This document shows positions 11,711 through 18,914 of a stretch of 18,972 bases of DNA, piece after piece. A program made the position numbers and the translations under genes. Positions within the stretch are counted from its first letter, which is position 1, and each line of letters begins with the position of its first letter. The notes under the pieces are model-generated. The model had not been told where the DNA came from. It was given only the letters and a program-made list of their open reading frames with translations, and searched no databases. The DNA comes from Lawsonibacter hominis (lineage in GTDB: Bacteria > Bacillota > Clostridia > Oscillospirales > Oscillospiraceae), in assembly GCF_014287895.1 (NCBI RefSeq), contig NZ_JACOPP010000039.1:1-18972 (forward strand). The letters run 5' to 3'.

Positions 11711-12610
11711 TTACGCTCCCGACGGATGCGCCTGGCCGATCCAGCGGCGGACGCAGTCCACAAAGCGGGCGGTAAGGACGGAGGGGGCGCGCCCCCTCCG
11801 CACGGCCAGGACCAGATCCCGGAAGTGGGGCTGTTCCAAAGGGATGGCCGCAAAACGGTGGCCGGAATTTTGCAGGATCAGCTCGGGCTGGATGCTCACG
11901 CCCAGCCCCTGCTCCACCATGGCCTGGATCGCAAAATCGTCGTTGACGGTGTAATGGAGGTTGGGGCGCACACCGGCCTGCTGAAAGATGCGGCCAAATT
12001 CCACGTCCCGGTCCTCCGGCACACGGATGAAAGGATCCTCCGCAAAACGGGCCATCGGGTAGAATGGGGCTTGGGACAGCGGGTGATCCGGGGGCAGGAT
12101 GGCCATGAGCTGATCCCGGAACAGGGGAAAGGTCTCCAGGTCCGGCCCGACCGGAAGGCCCAGAAAGCCGCAGTCCGCCTGGCCCCGGCGAATCAGATCC
12201 TCCACCTGGGCGAACTCCCAGCAGCAGAGCAGCTCGAACCGGATACCGGGATACAGGCCCATAAATTCCTTCATGATGGCGGGCAGCAGCTGAATGGAGG
12301 CGCTGGCAAAGGTGCCCACCCGCAGAGTGCCCCGGGTCAGCCCATGAAGGGCGGCCACTTGGGTCTCCAATTCCCGCCCGGCGTTGCAGAGGGCCTGCAG
12401 ATAGGGAAGCAGGGCTTCCCCCTGGGAGGTGAGCACCGTCCCACTCCGGTTTCGGGTGAGCAGCGCCACGTCCCACTCCCGCTCCAGATCCGCTACGGCG
12501 CGGCTTACCGCCGACTGGGTGTAGCCCAGGGCCTCCGCCGCGCGGGTGATGCTCCCCAGCTCCACCGCTTTCAATAGGATCTGACACTTGGTGGTGTTCA
12601 TTTGTATCAT
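11711..12610 (-). CDS. LysR-family transcriptional regulator
   Basis: A 299-residue LysR protein. The N-terminal winged HTH spans residues about 5-65 (LLKAVELGSITRAAEALGYTQSAVSRAVADLE). The co-inducer domain begins TRGTLRVGTFASAS and includes the usual SIQPELIL segment near the end. The effector is unknown. Two starts are possible, ATG 12610 (MIQMNTTK) and ATG 12601 (MNTTK); neither has a strong ribosome binding site. It is divergent from the 46-aa gene at 12722 across a 111-bp region holding a sigma-A promoter, so by LysR custom that small gene is its most likely target. The downstream CofE-like gene has a separate promoter. Confidence 0.93.
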   Translation of the reverse strand: MIQMNTTKCQILLKAVELGSITRAAEALGYTQSAVSRAVADLEREWDVALLTRNRSGTVLTSQGEALLPYLQALCNAGRELETQVAALHGLTRGTLRVGTFASASIQLLPAIMKEFMGLYPGIRFELLCCWEFAQVEDLIRRGQADCGFLGLPVGPDLETFPLFRDQLMAILPPDHPLSQAPFYPMARFAEDPFIRVPEDRDVEFGRIFQQAGVRPNLHYTVNDDFAIQAMVEQGLGVSIQPELILQNSGHRFAAIPLEQPHFRDLVLAVRRGRAPSVLTARFVDCVRRWIGQAHPSGA

Positions 12611-12645
12611 TCCAATCGCTCATGATAAACATAAAAAAGATTCGT

Positions 12646-12674
12646 TTGACTCATGTATGGAAGTATTGTATACT
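12646..12674 (+). promoter_or_regulatory. Sigma-A promoter of the 46-aa gene
   Basis: TTGACT (12646-12651), 17 bp, TATACT (12669-12674). It sits in the LysR divergent region and could be the LysR-controlled promoter. Confidence 0.8.
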
Positions 12675-12721
12675 GCAATCAGAAGGAAGTCAACCACGAA
12701 ATACAGAAAGGAGCGCGCCGT

Positions 12722-12862
12722 ATGACGATGACAAGGGATCGGAAGAACGAGTGGAAGGAAGGGTACCGCCTGATGCAGCTGGGCGGGTACAACACGCTCC
12801 GGGAGCGTTATTGGAAGGGCAGCCCCTGGCGGGCCTTCCGGGACCTCCAGCGCAACGCGTAA
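12722..12862 (+). CDS. Small basic protein, 46 aa, with W-x-GSPWRA motif
   Basis: The gene has its own consensus promoter, AAAGGAG 8 bp before the ATG, and a terminator 28 bp after the stop codon, so it is a complete one-gene unit. The product begins MTMTRDRKNEWKEGYRLMQ and ends with RERYWKGSPWRAFRDLQRNA. It is rich in Arg, Lys and aromatic residues, has no cysteine and no membrane segment. The motif WKGSPWRA reappears as WSGSPWRA in the possible gene at 13070-13396, with synonymous codon changes. Function unknown; possible regulation by the divergent LysR protein is inferred from position. Confidence 0.75.
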   Translation: MTMTRDRKNEWKEGYRLMQLGGYNTLRERYWKGSPWRAFRDLQRNA

Positions 12863-12889
12863 CGCCGCTTCTGCGGATTGGGGAGTTAA

Positions 12890-12938
12890 GGGGGCAGCGC
12901 CTCAGCCGAACGACTGGGGCGCTGCCCCCGTCGTTTTT
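12890..12938 (+). terminator. Terminator of the 46-aa gene
   Basis: GGGGGCAGCGCC (12890-12901) and GGCGCTGCCCCC (12918-12929) form a 12-bp perfect stem followed by GTCGTTTTT. Confidence 0.88.
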
Positions 12939-13069
12939 GGCCAAAAATGAAACATGTTTGACCGAAACGATCGTGGCGTATGGAACGAACAGGTAAGGGT
13001 GCCAGCATTTCTCCGGCGAACCGGCGCGCTGCTCCGTCCGTCGGAGACAGACGGAACGGAGTGACCCTG

Positions 13070-13396
13070 ATGAAGGAACCGGATGGCTGCCATGCCGGCC
13101 CTGCAGCTTGGCTGTGCGGCGGCGGGACGCTGCTGGGGGCGTATTCCGAGCTTTGGGACTCCCCGGGGATGCAGCGGAACGATTGGTCCGGCAGCCCTTG
13201 GCGTGCCGTCATGGACTGTTTCCGGCCGTCCGATAGGACTGCCGCGCAGCAGAAGCTTCCGGCAATGGGGCCGGGAGCTGTTTTTATTGGAGGAGGGCGG
13301 CGCAGGACGGCGGTCCATGCGTCAAAAAAGAAGCCGCAAAGCAACGCTTTGCGGCTTCCGTTTGCGCGGGGTCATTTGCGGCGGGTGATCTCGTGA
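13070..13396 (+). CDS. Possible small protein with W-x-GSPWRA motif (108 aa)
   Basis: From ATG 13070, with GGAG 8 bp upstream, the frame reads MKEPDGCHAGPAAWLCGGG, later MQRNDWSGSPWRAVMDC, and then a less protein-like basic tail. The link with the 46-aa protein is the octamer W-[KS]-GSPWRA, encoded with different codons (CCC/CCT, CGG/CGT). That suggests selection on the protein. The last 75 bases run through the purA terminator and overlap the end of purA by 25 bp, so the tail is suspect. The gene may be frameshifted after about residue 55 and be a decayed relative of the 46-aa gene. Confidence 0.4.
   Translation: MKEPDGCHAGPAAWLCGGGTLLGAYSELWDSPGMQRNDWSGSPWRAVMDCFRPSDRTAAQQKLPAMGPGAVFIGGGRRRTAVHASKKKPQSNALRLPFARGHLRRVIS
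13323..13358 (-). terminator. Terminator of purA
   Basis: On the minus strand a 13-bp perfect stem GAAGCCGCAAAGC / GCTTTGCGGCTTC, loop GTT, followed by TTTTTTGAC. It begins 14 bp after the purA stop codon. Confidence 0.92.
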
Positions 13397-14649
13397 CGCT
13401 TGGGGCCGGTGGAGACCAGCTTGATGGGACAGCCAATGCGCGCTTCGATGAAGTCCACATAGTCCCGGGCCGCCTGAGGCAGCTTGGCATAATCGGTCTG
13501 GCCGCGGATATCGCATTTCCAGCCGGGCAGCGTGGTGTAAACGGGCTTGGCCCGCTCCAGCAGAGCGGGGACCGGGAAGACGTCGGTCGTTTTGCCGTCG
13601 ATCTCGTAGCCGGTGCATACCTTGATCTCGTCCAGATAGCCCAGACAGTCGATGGCGGTAAGCACTACTTCCGTGGCGCCCTGGACCATGCAGCCGTACC
13701 GGGTGGCCACCGCGTCGAACCAGCCCACACGGCGGGGGCGCCCGGTGGTGGCGCCGTACTCGCCGGCGTCGCCGCCCCGGCGGCGCAGCTGCTCCGCTTC
13801 TTCGCCGAACAGCTCGGAGACAAAGGCCCCCGCGCCTACGGCGGAAGAATAGGCCTTGGAGACGCAGACCACGTCCGTGATGGCGGTGGGGGGCACCGCA
13901 CCGCCCACCGTACCGAAGCCGGCCAGGGTGTGGGACGAGGTGGTGAAGGGACAGATGCCCAGGTCCGGGTCTTTCATGGAGCCCAATTGCCCTTCCAGCA
14001 GGACCTGCTTTCCGGCGGAGAGCGCCTCGTGGACGAAGGTGACCGCGTCGCCCACATAGGGCGTCAGAGCGTCCCGGTAGTCCATCAGGGTGTCGAACAG
14101 GGCCTCGGGGTCCAGGAGCGGCTTGTGGTAGAGGTGTTCCATGAGCACATTTTTCAGCGTACAGGCGTGCCTGAGCTGACCCATGAGCCGTGTCTCATCC
14201 CAAAGATCAGCCACCTGGATGCCGATCTTGGCGTATTTATCCGAATAAAAGGGGGCGATGCCCGACTTGGTGGAGCCAAAGGCGGCCCCGGCCAGACGCT
14301 CTTCCTCGTAGGTGTCCAGCAGCACATGATAGGGCATGAGCACCTGCGTACGCTGGTCCACGATGACCTTGGGGGCGGGTACGCCGCCGTCGGCAAGACT
14401 CTTGAGCTCGGCGATGAATTTGGGTACGTCCAGCGCTACGCCGTTGCCGATGATGTTCGTGGTGTGAGGGTAGAAGACGCCGGAGGGAAGCTGATGCAGT
14501 GCGAACTTTCCGTAATCGCAGATGATCGTGTGACCGGCATTGGCCCCGCCCTGGAAACGGATGACCACGTCGGACGCTTCGGCCAGCAGATCCGTGATCT
14601 TGCCCTTGCCCTCGTCGCCCCAGTTTGCGCCAACGATTGCTTTGACCAT
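13372..14649 (-). CDS. purA: Adenylosuccinate synthetase
   Basis: PurA joins IMP and aspartate with GTP to give adenylosuccinate, the first committed step to AMP, in the cytosol. The 425-residue product has the P-loop-like GDEGKGK at 11-17 with catalytic Asp12, NAGHT with His40, and the late GRPRRVGWFD segment. Length is normal. I start at ATG 14649, with AGGAGG 6 bp upstream, although the frame stays open to 15057; MVKAIVGANWGDEGKGK is the family's usual beginning. The gene has its own promoter (14738-14766) and terminator. No purine riboswitch is evident in the roughly 80-nt leader. Confidence 0.97.
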   Translation of the reverse strand: MVKAIVGANWGDEGKGKITDLLAEASDVVIRFQGGANAGHTIICDYGKFALHQLPSGVFYPHTTNIIGNGVALDVPKFIAELKSLADGGVPAPKVIVDQRTQVLMPYHVLLDTYEEERLAGAAFGSTKSGIAPFYSDKYAKIGIQVADLWDETRLMGQLRHACTLKNVLMEHLYHKPLLDPEALFDTLMDYRDALTPYVGDAVTFVHEALSAGKQVLLEGQLGSMKDPDLGICPFTTSSHTLAGFGTVGGAVPPTAITDVVCVSKAYSSAVGAGAFVSELFGEEAEQLRRRGGDAGEYGATTGRPRRVGWFDAVATRYGCMVQGATEVVLTAIDCLGYLDEIKVCTGYEIDGKTTDVFPVPALLERAKPVYTTLPGWKCDIRGQTDYAKLPQAARDYVDFIEARIGCPIKLVSTGPKRHEITRRK

Positions 14650-14737
14650 GATGTTCCTCCTGCCGCGGGGATTCGCGCATTGGCCTTTTCCCGCGTGCGA
14701 ACATGCCGCAGCCCCGGCCGGGCCCACAGCGGCACTT

Positions 14738-14766
14738 ATTATATCGCGGATTTTTTGCAAAGACAA
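14738..14766 (-). promoter_or_regulatory. Sigma-A promoter of purA
   Basis: On the minus strand TTGTCT (14761-14766), 17 bp, TATAAT (14738-14743). Confidence 0.75.
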
Positions 14767-14835
14767 GGCATAAAATGTAAAAAAATCTGCGCCGATCGCC
14801 GGAAGAAGGGAAGAAATTTTCCTGGAAACAGGGCC

Positions 14836-14890
14836 GCACAGACTTCGCGCCCGCAGCGGGCCGCAGCCCTGCCGGTAAAAGGGCGTTGCT
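14836..14890 (+). repeat. Possible internally deleted copy of the structured repeat
   Basis: CACAGACTTCGCGCCCG matches the 5' end of copy 1 (CACAGAGTTCGCGCCCG, one difference). It runs straight into GCGGGCCGCAGCC, which resembles the copy 1 segment just before its terminator hairpin (GCAGGCCGCAGC). The middle stems are absent. Confidence 0.35.
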
Positions 14891-14893
14891 GCT

Positions 14894-15544
14894 TTAGCGG
14901 CACGCTGCTTCTTCCGGCAGGGAAAGGGGAAAGACGGGGATCCCCTCGGCGTAAGGGGCGATGCGGTAGAGCGGGAAAAAGACCGCCGGACCCGCTTGGG
15001 TACAGTAAAAGTGTTCCGGGTCAAAGGCTGCGGGCAGCCGCTGCCGCCAGTCCTCAAAGAACCAGGCCTCGCCGTTGGCCAGCCGCGCCTCGATCTGTGC
15101 GCGCACCTGTTCTAGCACGGCCCGCCGCCAGCGGAAGCGGGGCGGGAAAAAGGAGGCCAGCGAGCGGGGCAGGCCCCGGGGCAGCTCCCAGGTGTCTCCC
15201 TGCCGCACCGTGACCCCGTGCGCTCCGCCGGAAAACTCATAGGCGTCCAGATAGAGGCTGAGCAGCGTCTCCGACTGAACGGTGAGGCGGTATGTGAGCG
15301 CCGCCTCCCAGGGGCGGAAGGGGCGGGACTGCTCCCGGGCAAGGCGCGCCGCCGCCTGGGCCCGGAGAAAAAGCGGCCCTGTCCACCGCGCCTTCCACTG
15401 TTCGGCCGCCTGCCGGTAGTACCGGGCGATCCGGCGCTGCCCGGCCGTCTCCTCCGACAGCCGGGGAAATTGCAGGGAAACCGTCAAAACCGGTTCGCCC
15501 TCCCAGTTCAGCGTTTGCTTCCAAAGTCCGTCTTCTATCTTCAT
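14894..15544 (-). CDS. DUF3298/RsiV-like protein, 216 aa
   Basis: No enzyme activity is recognised. The middle and C-terminal part follow the DUF3298 pattern seen in RsiV and PdaC: LSLYLDAYEFSGGAHG, then QGDTWELPRG, and a late AFDPEHFYCTQAGPAVFFPLYRIAPYAEGIPVF that ends in an F-PL-S/P-type strand. The N-terminal part (residues 1-60) has the WEGEPVLTVSLQFPRL beta pair typical of the preceding DUF4163. Unlike RsiV there is no transmembrane helix or signal peptide, so it would be cytosolic. GGGAGG lies 7 bp before ATG 15544; the ATG five codons upstream is less likely. It faces away from the yerC operon and shares the intergenic region with it. Confidence 0.75.
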   Translation of the reverse strand: MKIEDGLWKQTLNWEGEPVLTVSLQFPRLSEETAGQRRIARYYRQAAEQWKARWTGPLFLRAQAAARLAREQSRPFRPWEAALTYRLTVQSETLLSLYLDAYEFSGGAHGVTVRQGDTWELPRGLPRSLASFFPPRFRWRRAVLEQVRAQIEARLANGEAWFFEDWRQRLPAAFDPEHFYCTQAGPAVFFPLYRIAPYAEGIPVFPLSLPEEAACR

Positions 15545-15617
15545 GCCCGCGCCTCCCATCGGCTCATTTCTCTCTACAGCGTATGGCGCATTTCACGCAA
15601 GGGTGAAAAAGAGAAGG

Positions 15618-15640
15618 GTCGAAAGGGCGGCCCAGCCGCT
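15618..15640 (+). terminator. Possible terminator hairpin
   Basis: GGGCGGC and GCCGC pair around CCA and are followed by TTTTTTCGA. It resembles the end of the structured repeat (GTGGC-TTC-GCCACTTTTTCGA). No plus-strand gene precedes it in the window. Confidence 0.35.
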
Positions 15641-15713
15641 TTTTTCGAGCGGGCGGCGGCCCGCCGGGGCAAAGCAAATGTCGTACGACTTTGGCAATCC
15701 TATGAAAAAGTGG

Positions 15714-15742
15714 TTTACTTCCATACTTCACTTTGGTAAAAT
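15714..15742 (+). promoter_or_regulatory. Promoter of the yerC-methyltransferase-hslO operon
   Basis: TTTACT (15714-15719), 17 bp, TAAAAT (15737-15742), about 55 bp before the first start codon. Confidence 0.6.
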
Positions 15743-15798
15743 AGGAGTTGTTGAACAAGGCGCTTTTCCTGAGAAACGATTGGGAGGCAAACGTGCAA

Positions 15799-16107
15799 AT
15801 GACAAAAAACGAAAAGCGGGAGCACAGCGACGTGCTCTATCAGGCCATTTTGACGCTCCGGGATCTGGACGAGTGCAAGAAATTTTTCTCCGACCTGTGC
15901 ACGGTGGCGGAGCTGCGTGCTATGGAGCAGCGCTTCGAGGTGGCGATGCTCCTGTCCGACGGCATGATCTACAACGATATCCTGGAGCGCACCGGCGCGT
16001 CCAGCGCCACCATCAGCCGGGTGAACCGGTCCCTCCAGTATGGGGCGGACGGCTATCAGGCGGTGCTGCCCAGGATCAAGGAGCAGATGGATCAGCATGG
16101 CGTATGA
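15799..16107 (+). CDS. YerC/YecD-type TrpR-related repressor
   Basis: A 102-residue DNA-binding protein of the YerC family in the TrpR superfamily. It contains DVLYQAILTLRDLDECKKFF, DLCTVAELRAMEQRFEVAMLL and the helix-turn-helix ILERTGASSATISRVNRSLQYG at residues about 55-76, at the same place as the TrpR reading head. A tryptophan co-repressor is not indicated; the family's ligand is unknown. ATG 15799 is 11 bp from GGGAGG; GTG 15793, 5 bp away, is an alternative that adds two residues. The gene overlaps the next one by 11 bp, so the two are translationally coupled. Confidence 0.92.
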   Translation: MTKNEKREHSDVLYQAILTLRDLDECKKFFSDLCTVAELRAMEQRFEVAMLLSDGMIYNDILERTGASSATISRVNRSLQYGADGYQAVLPRIKEQMDQHGV

Positions 16108-16843
16108 GAACCTGGCCGGGTGCTACGATCAGTTCACCCGGGATGTGGACTACGTCCGCTGGGCAGACTATCTGGAGCGCCACTTTGCCCGCAGCGCCCT
16201 GCCCATCCATACGGTGCTGGACCTGGCCTGCGGTACCGGCAGCCTGACCTTGGAGCTGGCCCGGCGGGGGTATGAGATGATCGGGGTGGACCAGTCGGAG
16301 GAAATGCTGGCTCAGGCCGCCGAAAAGTGCCGGCAGGCATCTGAGATCCCGCCCCTTTTTCTCCACCAGTCCATGGACAAGCTGGATCTGTACGGGACCA
16401 TCGACGCCTGCGTCTGCTGCCTGGACAGCGTCAATTACGTTACAAGCCCCCAAAAGCTGGAGCGGGCCTTTCAGCGGGTGCATACCTTCCTGATGCCCGG
16501 CGGGCTGTTCATGTTCGACGTCAACACGCCGGACAAGCTGCGCGCCCTGGACGGGCAGGTATTCCTGGACGAGAGCGCGGACGCCTACTGCGTCTGGCGG
16601 GCGGACTATTCCGCGCGCCGCCGCGTATGCACCTACGGGATGGACCTGTTTACCCTGGAGCCGGACGGCCGCTGGAGCCGGGCGGAAGAGCTCCACGAGG
16701 AATACGCCTACGAGCCGGACGAGCTGGAGGCGCTGCTGGTCCGGGCGGGCTTTTCCCGCATCAAACAATACGGCGAGCGGAAGCTGCGCGCCCCCAAAGC
16801 GGGGGAGGGACGCATCTTTTTTGCCGCGCGAAAGGAATCCTGA
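16097..16843 (+). CDS. Class I SAM-dependent methyltransferase, 248 aa
   Basis: Residues 1-25 (MAYENLAGCYDQFTRDVDY) are the usual entry of the YqeM/methyltransferase-25 type. Motif I is VLDLACGTGSLTLELARRGYEMIGVDQSEEML; DACVCCLDSVNYV covers motif IV and FLMPGGLFMFDVNT motif V-VI. The later beta meander (YCVWRADYSARRRVCTYGMDLF) is typical of this group and gives substrate choice. The substrate is not identifiable. It lies between yerC and hslO with 11-bp overlap on one side and 5 bp on the other, an arrangement that suggests an ordinary housekeeping operon. Codon use matches its neighbours, unlike the methyltransferase at 4185. Confidence 0.9.
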   Translation: MAYENLAGCYDQFTRDVDYVRWADYLERHFARSALPIHTVLDLACGTGSLTLELARRGYEMIGVDQSEEMLAQAAEKCRQASEIPPLFLHQSMDKLDLYGTIDACVCCLDSVNYVTSPQKLERAFQRVHTFLMPGGLFMFDVNTPDKLRALDGQVFLDESADAYCVWRADYSARRRVCTYGMDLFTLEPDGRWSRAEELHEEYAYEPDELEALLVRAGFSRIKQYGERKLRAPKAGEGRIFFAARKES

Positions 16844-16848
16844 CGAAC

Positions 16849-17727
16849 ATGGCAGACAGTATCATCCGCGTTCTGGCAAAGGACGCGCCCGTCAAGGCCT
16901 CGGCCATCACCGCAAGAGACATGGTGGAGCGTGCCCGGCAGATCCACAGGACCCTGCCCGTGGCCACCGCCGCGCTGGGCCGCGCCCTCATGGCCTGTTC
17001 CATGATGGGAAATCAGCTCAAAGAGGAGAAGGGCTCCGTCACCCTACAGATCAAGGGCGCGGGCCCCCTGGGACGGATCACCGTGGTATCCGACAGCTCC
17101 GGAAACGCCCGGGGGTATGTGCAGAATCCCCAGGTGGATCTGCCCCTCAAGGGGCCGGCCAAGCTGGATGTGGGCTCCGCCGTGGGGCTTCCCGGCGCTT
17201 TGACCGTCATCAAGGACCTGCAGATGAAAGAGCCCTATGTGGGCACGGTCCCTCTGGTCTCCGGGGAGATCGCCGAGGATGTGACCTCCTACTTCGCGGA
17301 AAGCGAACAGATCCCAACGGCCTGCGCGCTGGGCGTGCTGGTGGAGGTCGACCAGAGCGTGCTGTGCGCCGGGGGATATCTGATCCAGCTGCTGCCCGGC
17401 GCGGACGATGGAGTGATCAGCGCCATTGAGCAGGGCATCCAGACGGTGGGGCCCGTCACAGAGGCCCTGCGCTCCGGTGCCGACGCGCGGGCGCTGCTGG
17501 AGCAGGTGCTGGGGGCGTTCGAGCTGGAGGTGCTTGCGCAGGAGCCGGTGGAGTACCGCTGCTATTGCAGCCGGGACCGGGTGACCCGGGCCCTGATCAG
17601 TATGGGCCGGGAGGAGCTGGAGGCGCTGATCCGGGAGCAGGGGAAGGCGGAGCTGACGTGTCAGTTCTGCGATCAGGCGTACCACTATTCCCGGGAAGCG
17701 CTGGAGGCGCTGCTGGCGTCTCTGTAA
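16849..17727 (+). CDS. hslO: Redox-regulated chaperone Hsp33
   Basis: Hsp33 is a cytosolic holdase switched on by oxidation of its zinc-bound cysteines. The 292-residue product has the normal length and a C-terminal redox centre C-x-C (Cys238, Cys240) and C-x-x-C (Cys271, Cys274), with all four cysteines in place. The N-terminal domain shows MADSIIRVLAKDAPVKASAITARDMVERAR, LGRALMACSMMGNQLKEE and the conserved GxxGRITVVSDSSGNARGYVQNP. AAGGA lies about 13 bp before ATG 16849, and the gap from the methyltransferase stop is 5 bp. The stop codon lies in the loop of an 11-bp hairpin. Confidence 0.97.
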   Translation: MADSIIRVLAKDAPVKASAITARDMVERARQIHRTLPVATAALGRALMACSMMGNQLKEEKGSVTLQIKGAGPLGRITVVSDSSGNARGYVQNPQVDLPLKGPAKLDVGSAVGLPGALTVIKDLQMKEPYVGTVPLVSGEIAEDVTSYFAESEQIPTACALGVLVEVDQSVLCAGGYLIQLLPGADDGVISAIEQGIQTVGPVTEALRSGADARALLEQVLGAFELEVLAQEPVEYRCYCSRDRVTRALISMGREELEALIREQGKAELTCQFCDQAYHYSREALEALLASL

Positions 17728-17738
17728 GAGACGCCAGC
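17712..17738 (+). terminator. Hairpin overlapping the hslO stop codon
   Basis: GCTGGCGTCTC (17712-17722) and GAGACGCCAGC (17728-17738) form an 11-bp perfect stem whose loop TGTAA includes the stop. It is followed by an A-run instead of a T-run, so it is more likely an mRNA 3'-end or weak terminator signal. Confidence 0.5.
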
Positions 17739-17767
17739 AAAAAATGTGGGAAAAGTGATTTTAGTGG

Positions 17768-17796
17768 TTGACAAGAGTGGGAGGTTTTAGTATAAT
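17768..17796 (+). promoter_or_regulatory. Consensus sigma-A promoter of the tRNA operon
   Basis: TTGACA (17768-17773), 17 bp, TATAAT (17791-17796): both hexamers match consensus, as expected for stable RNA. Confidence 0.93.
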
Positions 17797-17828
17797 AACC
17801 TTCGCTGCTTGAGTTTGAGCACGGACAA

Positions 17829-17904
17829 GGGAGCATAGCTCAGCTGGGAGAGCGCATGCCTTACAAGCATGATGTCACAGGTTCGAGCCCTGTTGTTCCC
17901 ACCA
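17829..17904 (+). tRNA. tRNA-Val (TAC)
   Basis: 76-nt cloverleaf with encoded CCA. Acceptor GGGAGCA / TGTTCCC, anticodon loop CTTACAA with TAC, T loop GGTTCGAGCC. First gene of the five-tRNA operon. Confidence 0.95.
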
Positions 17905-17938
17905 GCCGCATTGCGGTTCCACAAACCCCCTACCGTCT

Positions 17939-18015
<77 letters not shown>

Positions 18016-18018
18016 TTC

Positions 18019-18094
18019 GCCTCTGTAGCTCAGTTGGTAGAGCAGGGGACTGAAAATCCCCGTGTCGCTGGTTCGATTCCGGCCGGAGGCACCA
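18019..18094 (+). tRNA. tRNA-Phe (GAA)
   Basis: 76-nt cloverleaf with CCA. Acceptor GCCTCTG / CGGAGGC, anticodon GAA in CTGAAAA. Only 3 bp follow tRNA-Asp. Confidence 0.95.
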
Positions 18095-18185
18095 TTCTCC
18101 GGCGGATGCCTGTGGGCGTCCGCCGGGGAAGACAGTTTCATAGGTATCAAATGCGTGCCTTGGGCATAAGATGTGCTGTTGACAC

Positions 18186-18261
18186 GCAGGTGTAGCTCAT
18201 CTGGTAGAGCGCCACCTTGCCAAGGTGGAGGTAGCGAGTTCGAGCCTCGTCACCTGCTCCA
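18186..18261 (+). tRNA. tRNA-Gly (GCC)
   Basis: 76-nt cloverleaf with CCA. Acceptor GCAGGTG / CACCTGC, discriminator T, anticodon GCC in TTGCCAA. It is separated from tRNA-Phe by 91 bp that include the hairpin TCCGGCGGA ... TCCGCCGGGGA. Confidence 0.95.
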
Positions 18262-18268
18262 GACAAAT

Positions 18269-18300
18269 GATAACAGGAGCAAAGAATTGCTCCTGTTATC
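18269..18300. repeat. 12-bp perfect hairpin between tRNA-Gly and tRNA-Cys
   Basis: GATAACAGGAGC (18269-18280) and GCTCCTGTTATC (18289-18300), loop AAAGAATT, no T-run. Probably an RNA processing spacer or partial terminator in the tRNA precursor. Confidence 0.65.
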
Positions 18301-18305
18301 CATAG

Positions 18306-18379
18306 GGCGACATAGCCAAGTGGTAAGGCAGAGCTCTGCAAAAGCTCCACCCCCAGTTCGAATCTGGGTGTCGCCTCCA
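18306..18379 (+). tRNA. tRNA-Cys (GCA)
   Basis: 74-nt cloverleaf with CCA. Acceptor GGCGACA / TGTCGCC, discriminator T, anticodon GCA in CTGCAAA. Last gene of the operon. Confidence 0.95.
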
Positions 18380-18415
18380 AAAAGAAGCACCAGCCGTTGG
18401 CTGGTGTTTCTTTTT
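18378..18415 (+). terminator. Terminator of the tRNA operon
   Basis: CACCAGCC (18388-18395), loop GTT, GGCTGGTG (18399-18406), with A-rich 5' flank and TTTCTTTTT on the 3' side. Confidence 0.88.
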
Positions 18416-18706
18416 GGATACCTGGGGATAGTTCAATGCTCGGGCGAAGTGAATTCGCTTTGCGCCAAGGGTTTGCGCCAGCGGCGCAAAACGGCGGGAC
18501 GGCGCAGAAGCGCCGCCCCGCCGTGTGGGGCCCCGGGCTGTGCAAGGTATTTATGCTATTTCGATGTTCCACAACAAACAAATCCGAACCTTATGCCGAT
18601 TGGCGATGGGTTCAATAGTTGAATCATACGTTTTGGAAGCGCAGAAATCTCTGCGTTTTTTATTTTAGAGTACATCCCGTAACCTGTTATTGGACAAATC
18701 TCAAAG
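18416..18706. other. Gene-free spacer with three tandem hairpins and a terminator
   Basis: No coding region is supported. In succession there are GCGAA / TTCGC (about 18444-18458), TTTGCGCC / GGCGCAAA (18472-18490), and a 15-bp stem ACGGCGGGACGGCGC / GCGCCGCCCCGCCGT (18491-18524, one G-T-type mismatch). A GAACC ... GGTTC arrangement lies around 18587-18613. A plus-strand terminator CGCAGA / TCTGCG with TTTTTT is at 18640-18661, which implies that some plus-strand RNA ends here. Confidence 0.5.
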
Positions 18707-18735
18707 TTGTATTGTTTTGACAAGAGATGTATAAT
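18707..18735 (+). promoter_or_regulatory. Promoter in the insertion sequence
   Basis: TTGTAT (18707-18712), 17 bp, TATAAT (18730-18735). A nearer TTGACA is only 7 bp from the -10 and cannot serve it. Confidence 0.6.
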
Positions 18736-18777
18736 ATTTCAAGTAAAAATAAGTACCAAACCAAGGAGTATGAGCAA

Positions 18778-18876
18778 ATGGATTATATTATCCAAACAGC
18801 GCATACTCAAGAGGGCAAATACTACGGCCGCCGGGTGCATGACGATAATAGGACTAGAGTCTGTTTTAAAACCTAG
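18778..18876 (+). CDS. Possible 32-aa ORF upstream of the transposase
   Basis: AAGGAG lies 9 bp before ATG 18778, and a promoter is present upstream. The frame begins MDYIIQTAHTQEGKYYGRR and ends after 32 codons. An overlapping 52-codon frame from ATG 18770 is possible but its start is 1 bp from the same AAGGAG. Neither product is recognised; it may be a leader or a remnant. Confidence 0.3.
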   Translation: MDYIIQTAHTQEGKYYGRRVHDDNRTRVCFKT

Positions 18877-18914
18877 CCATTGTGTGAAAAACGACGATGT
18901 AATAGAATGGGAGC

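Noticed and set aside
14650..15057. N-terminal extension of purA
   Set aside because: The frame stays open, but the extension has no family similarity, contains the purA promoter, and the family start MVKAIVG with its ribosome binding site is at 14649.
13393..15213. 606-codon plus-strand open frame
   Set aside because: Antisense to purA, whose motifs are unmistakable; the frame is a by-product of high GC.
18147..18622. Open frames on both strands across tRNA-Gly and tRNA-Cys
   Set aside because: They are readings through tRNA genes and hairpins, without start signals.
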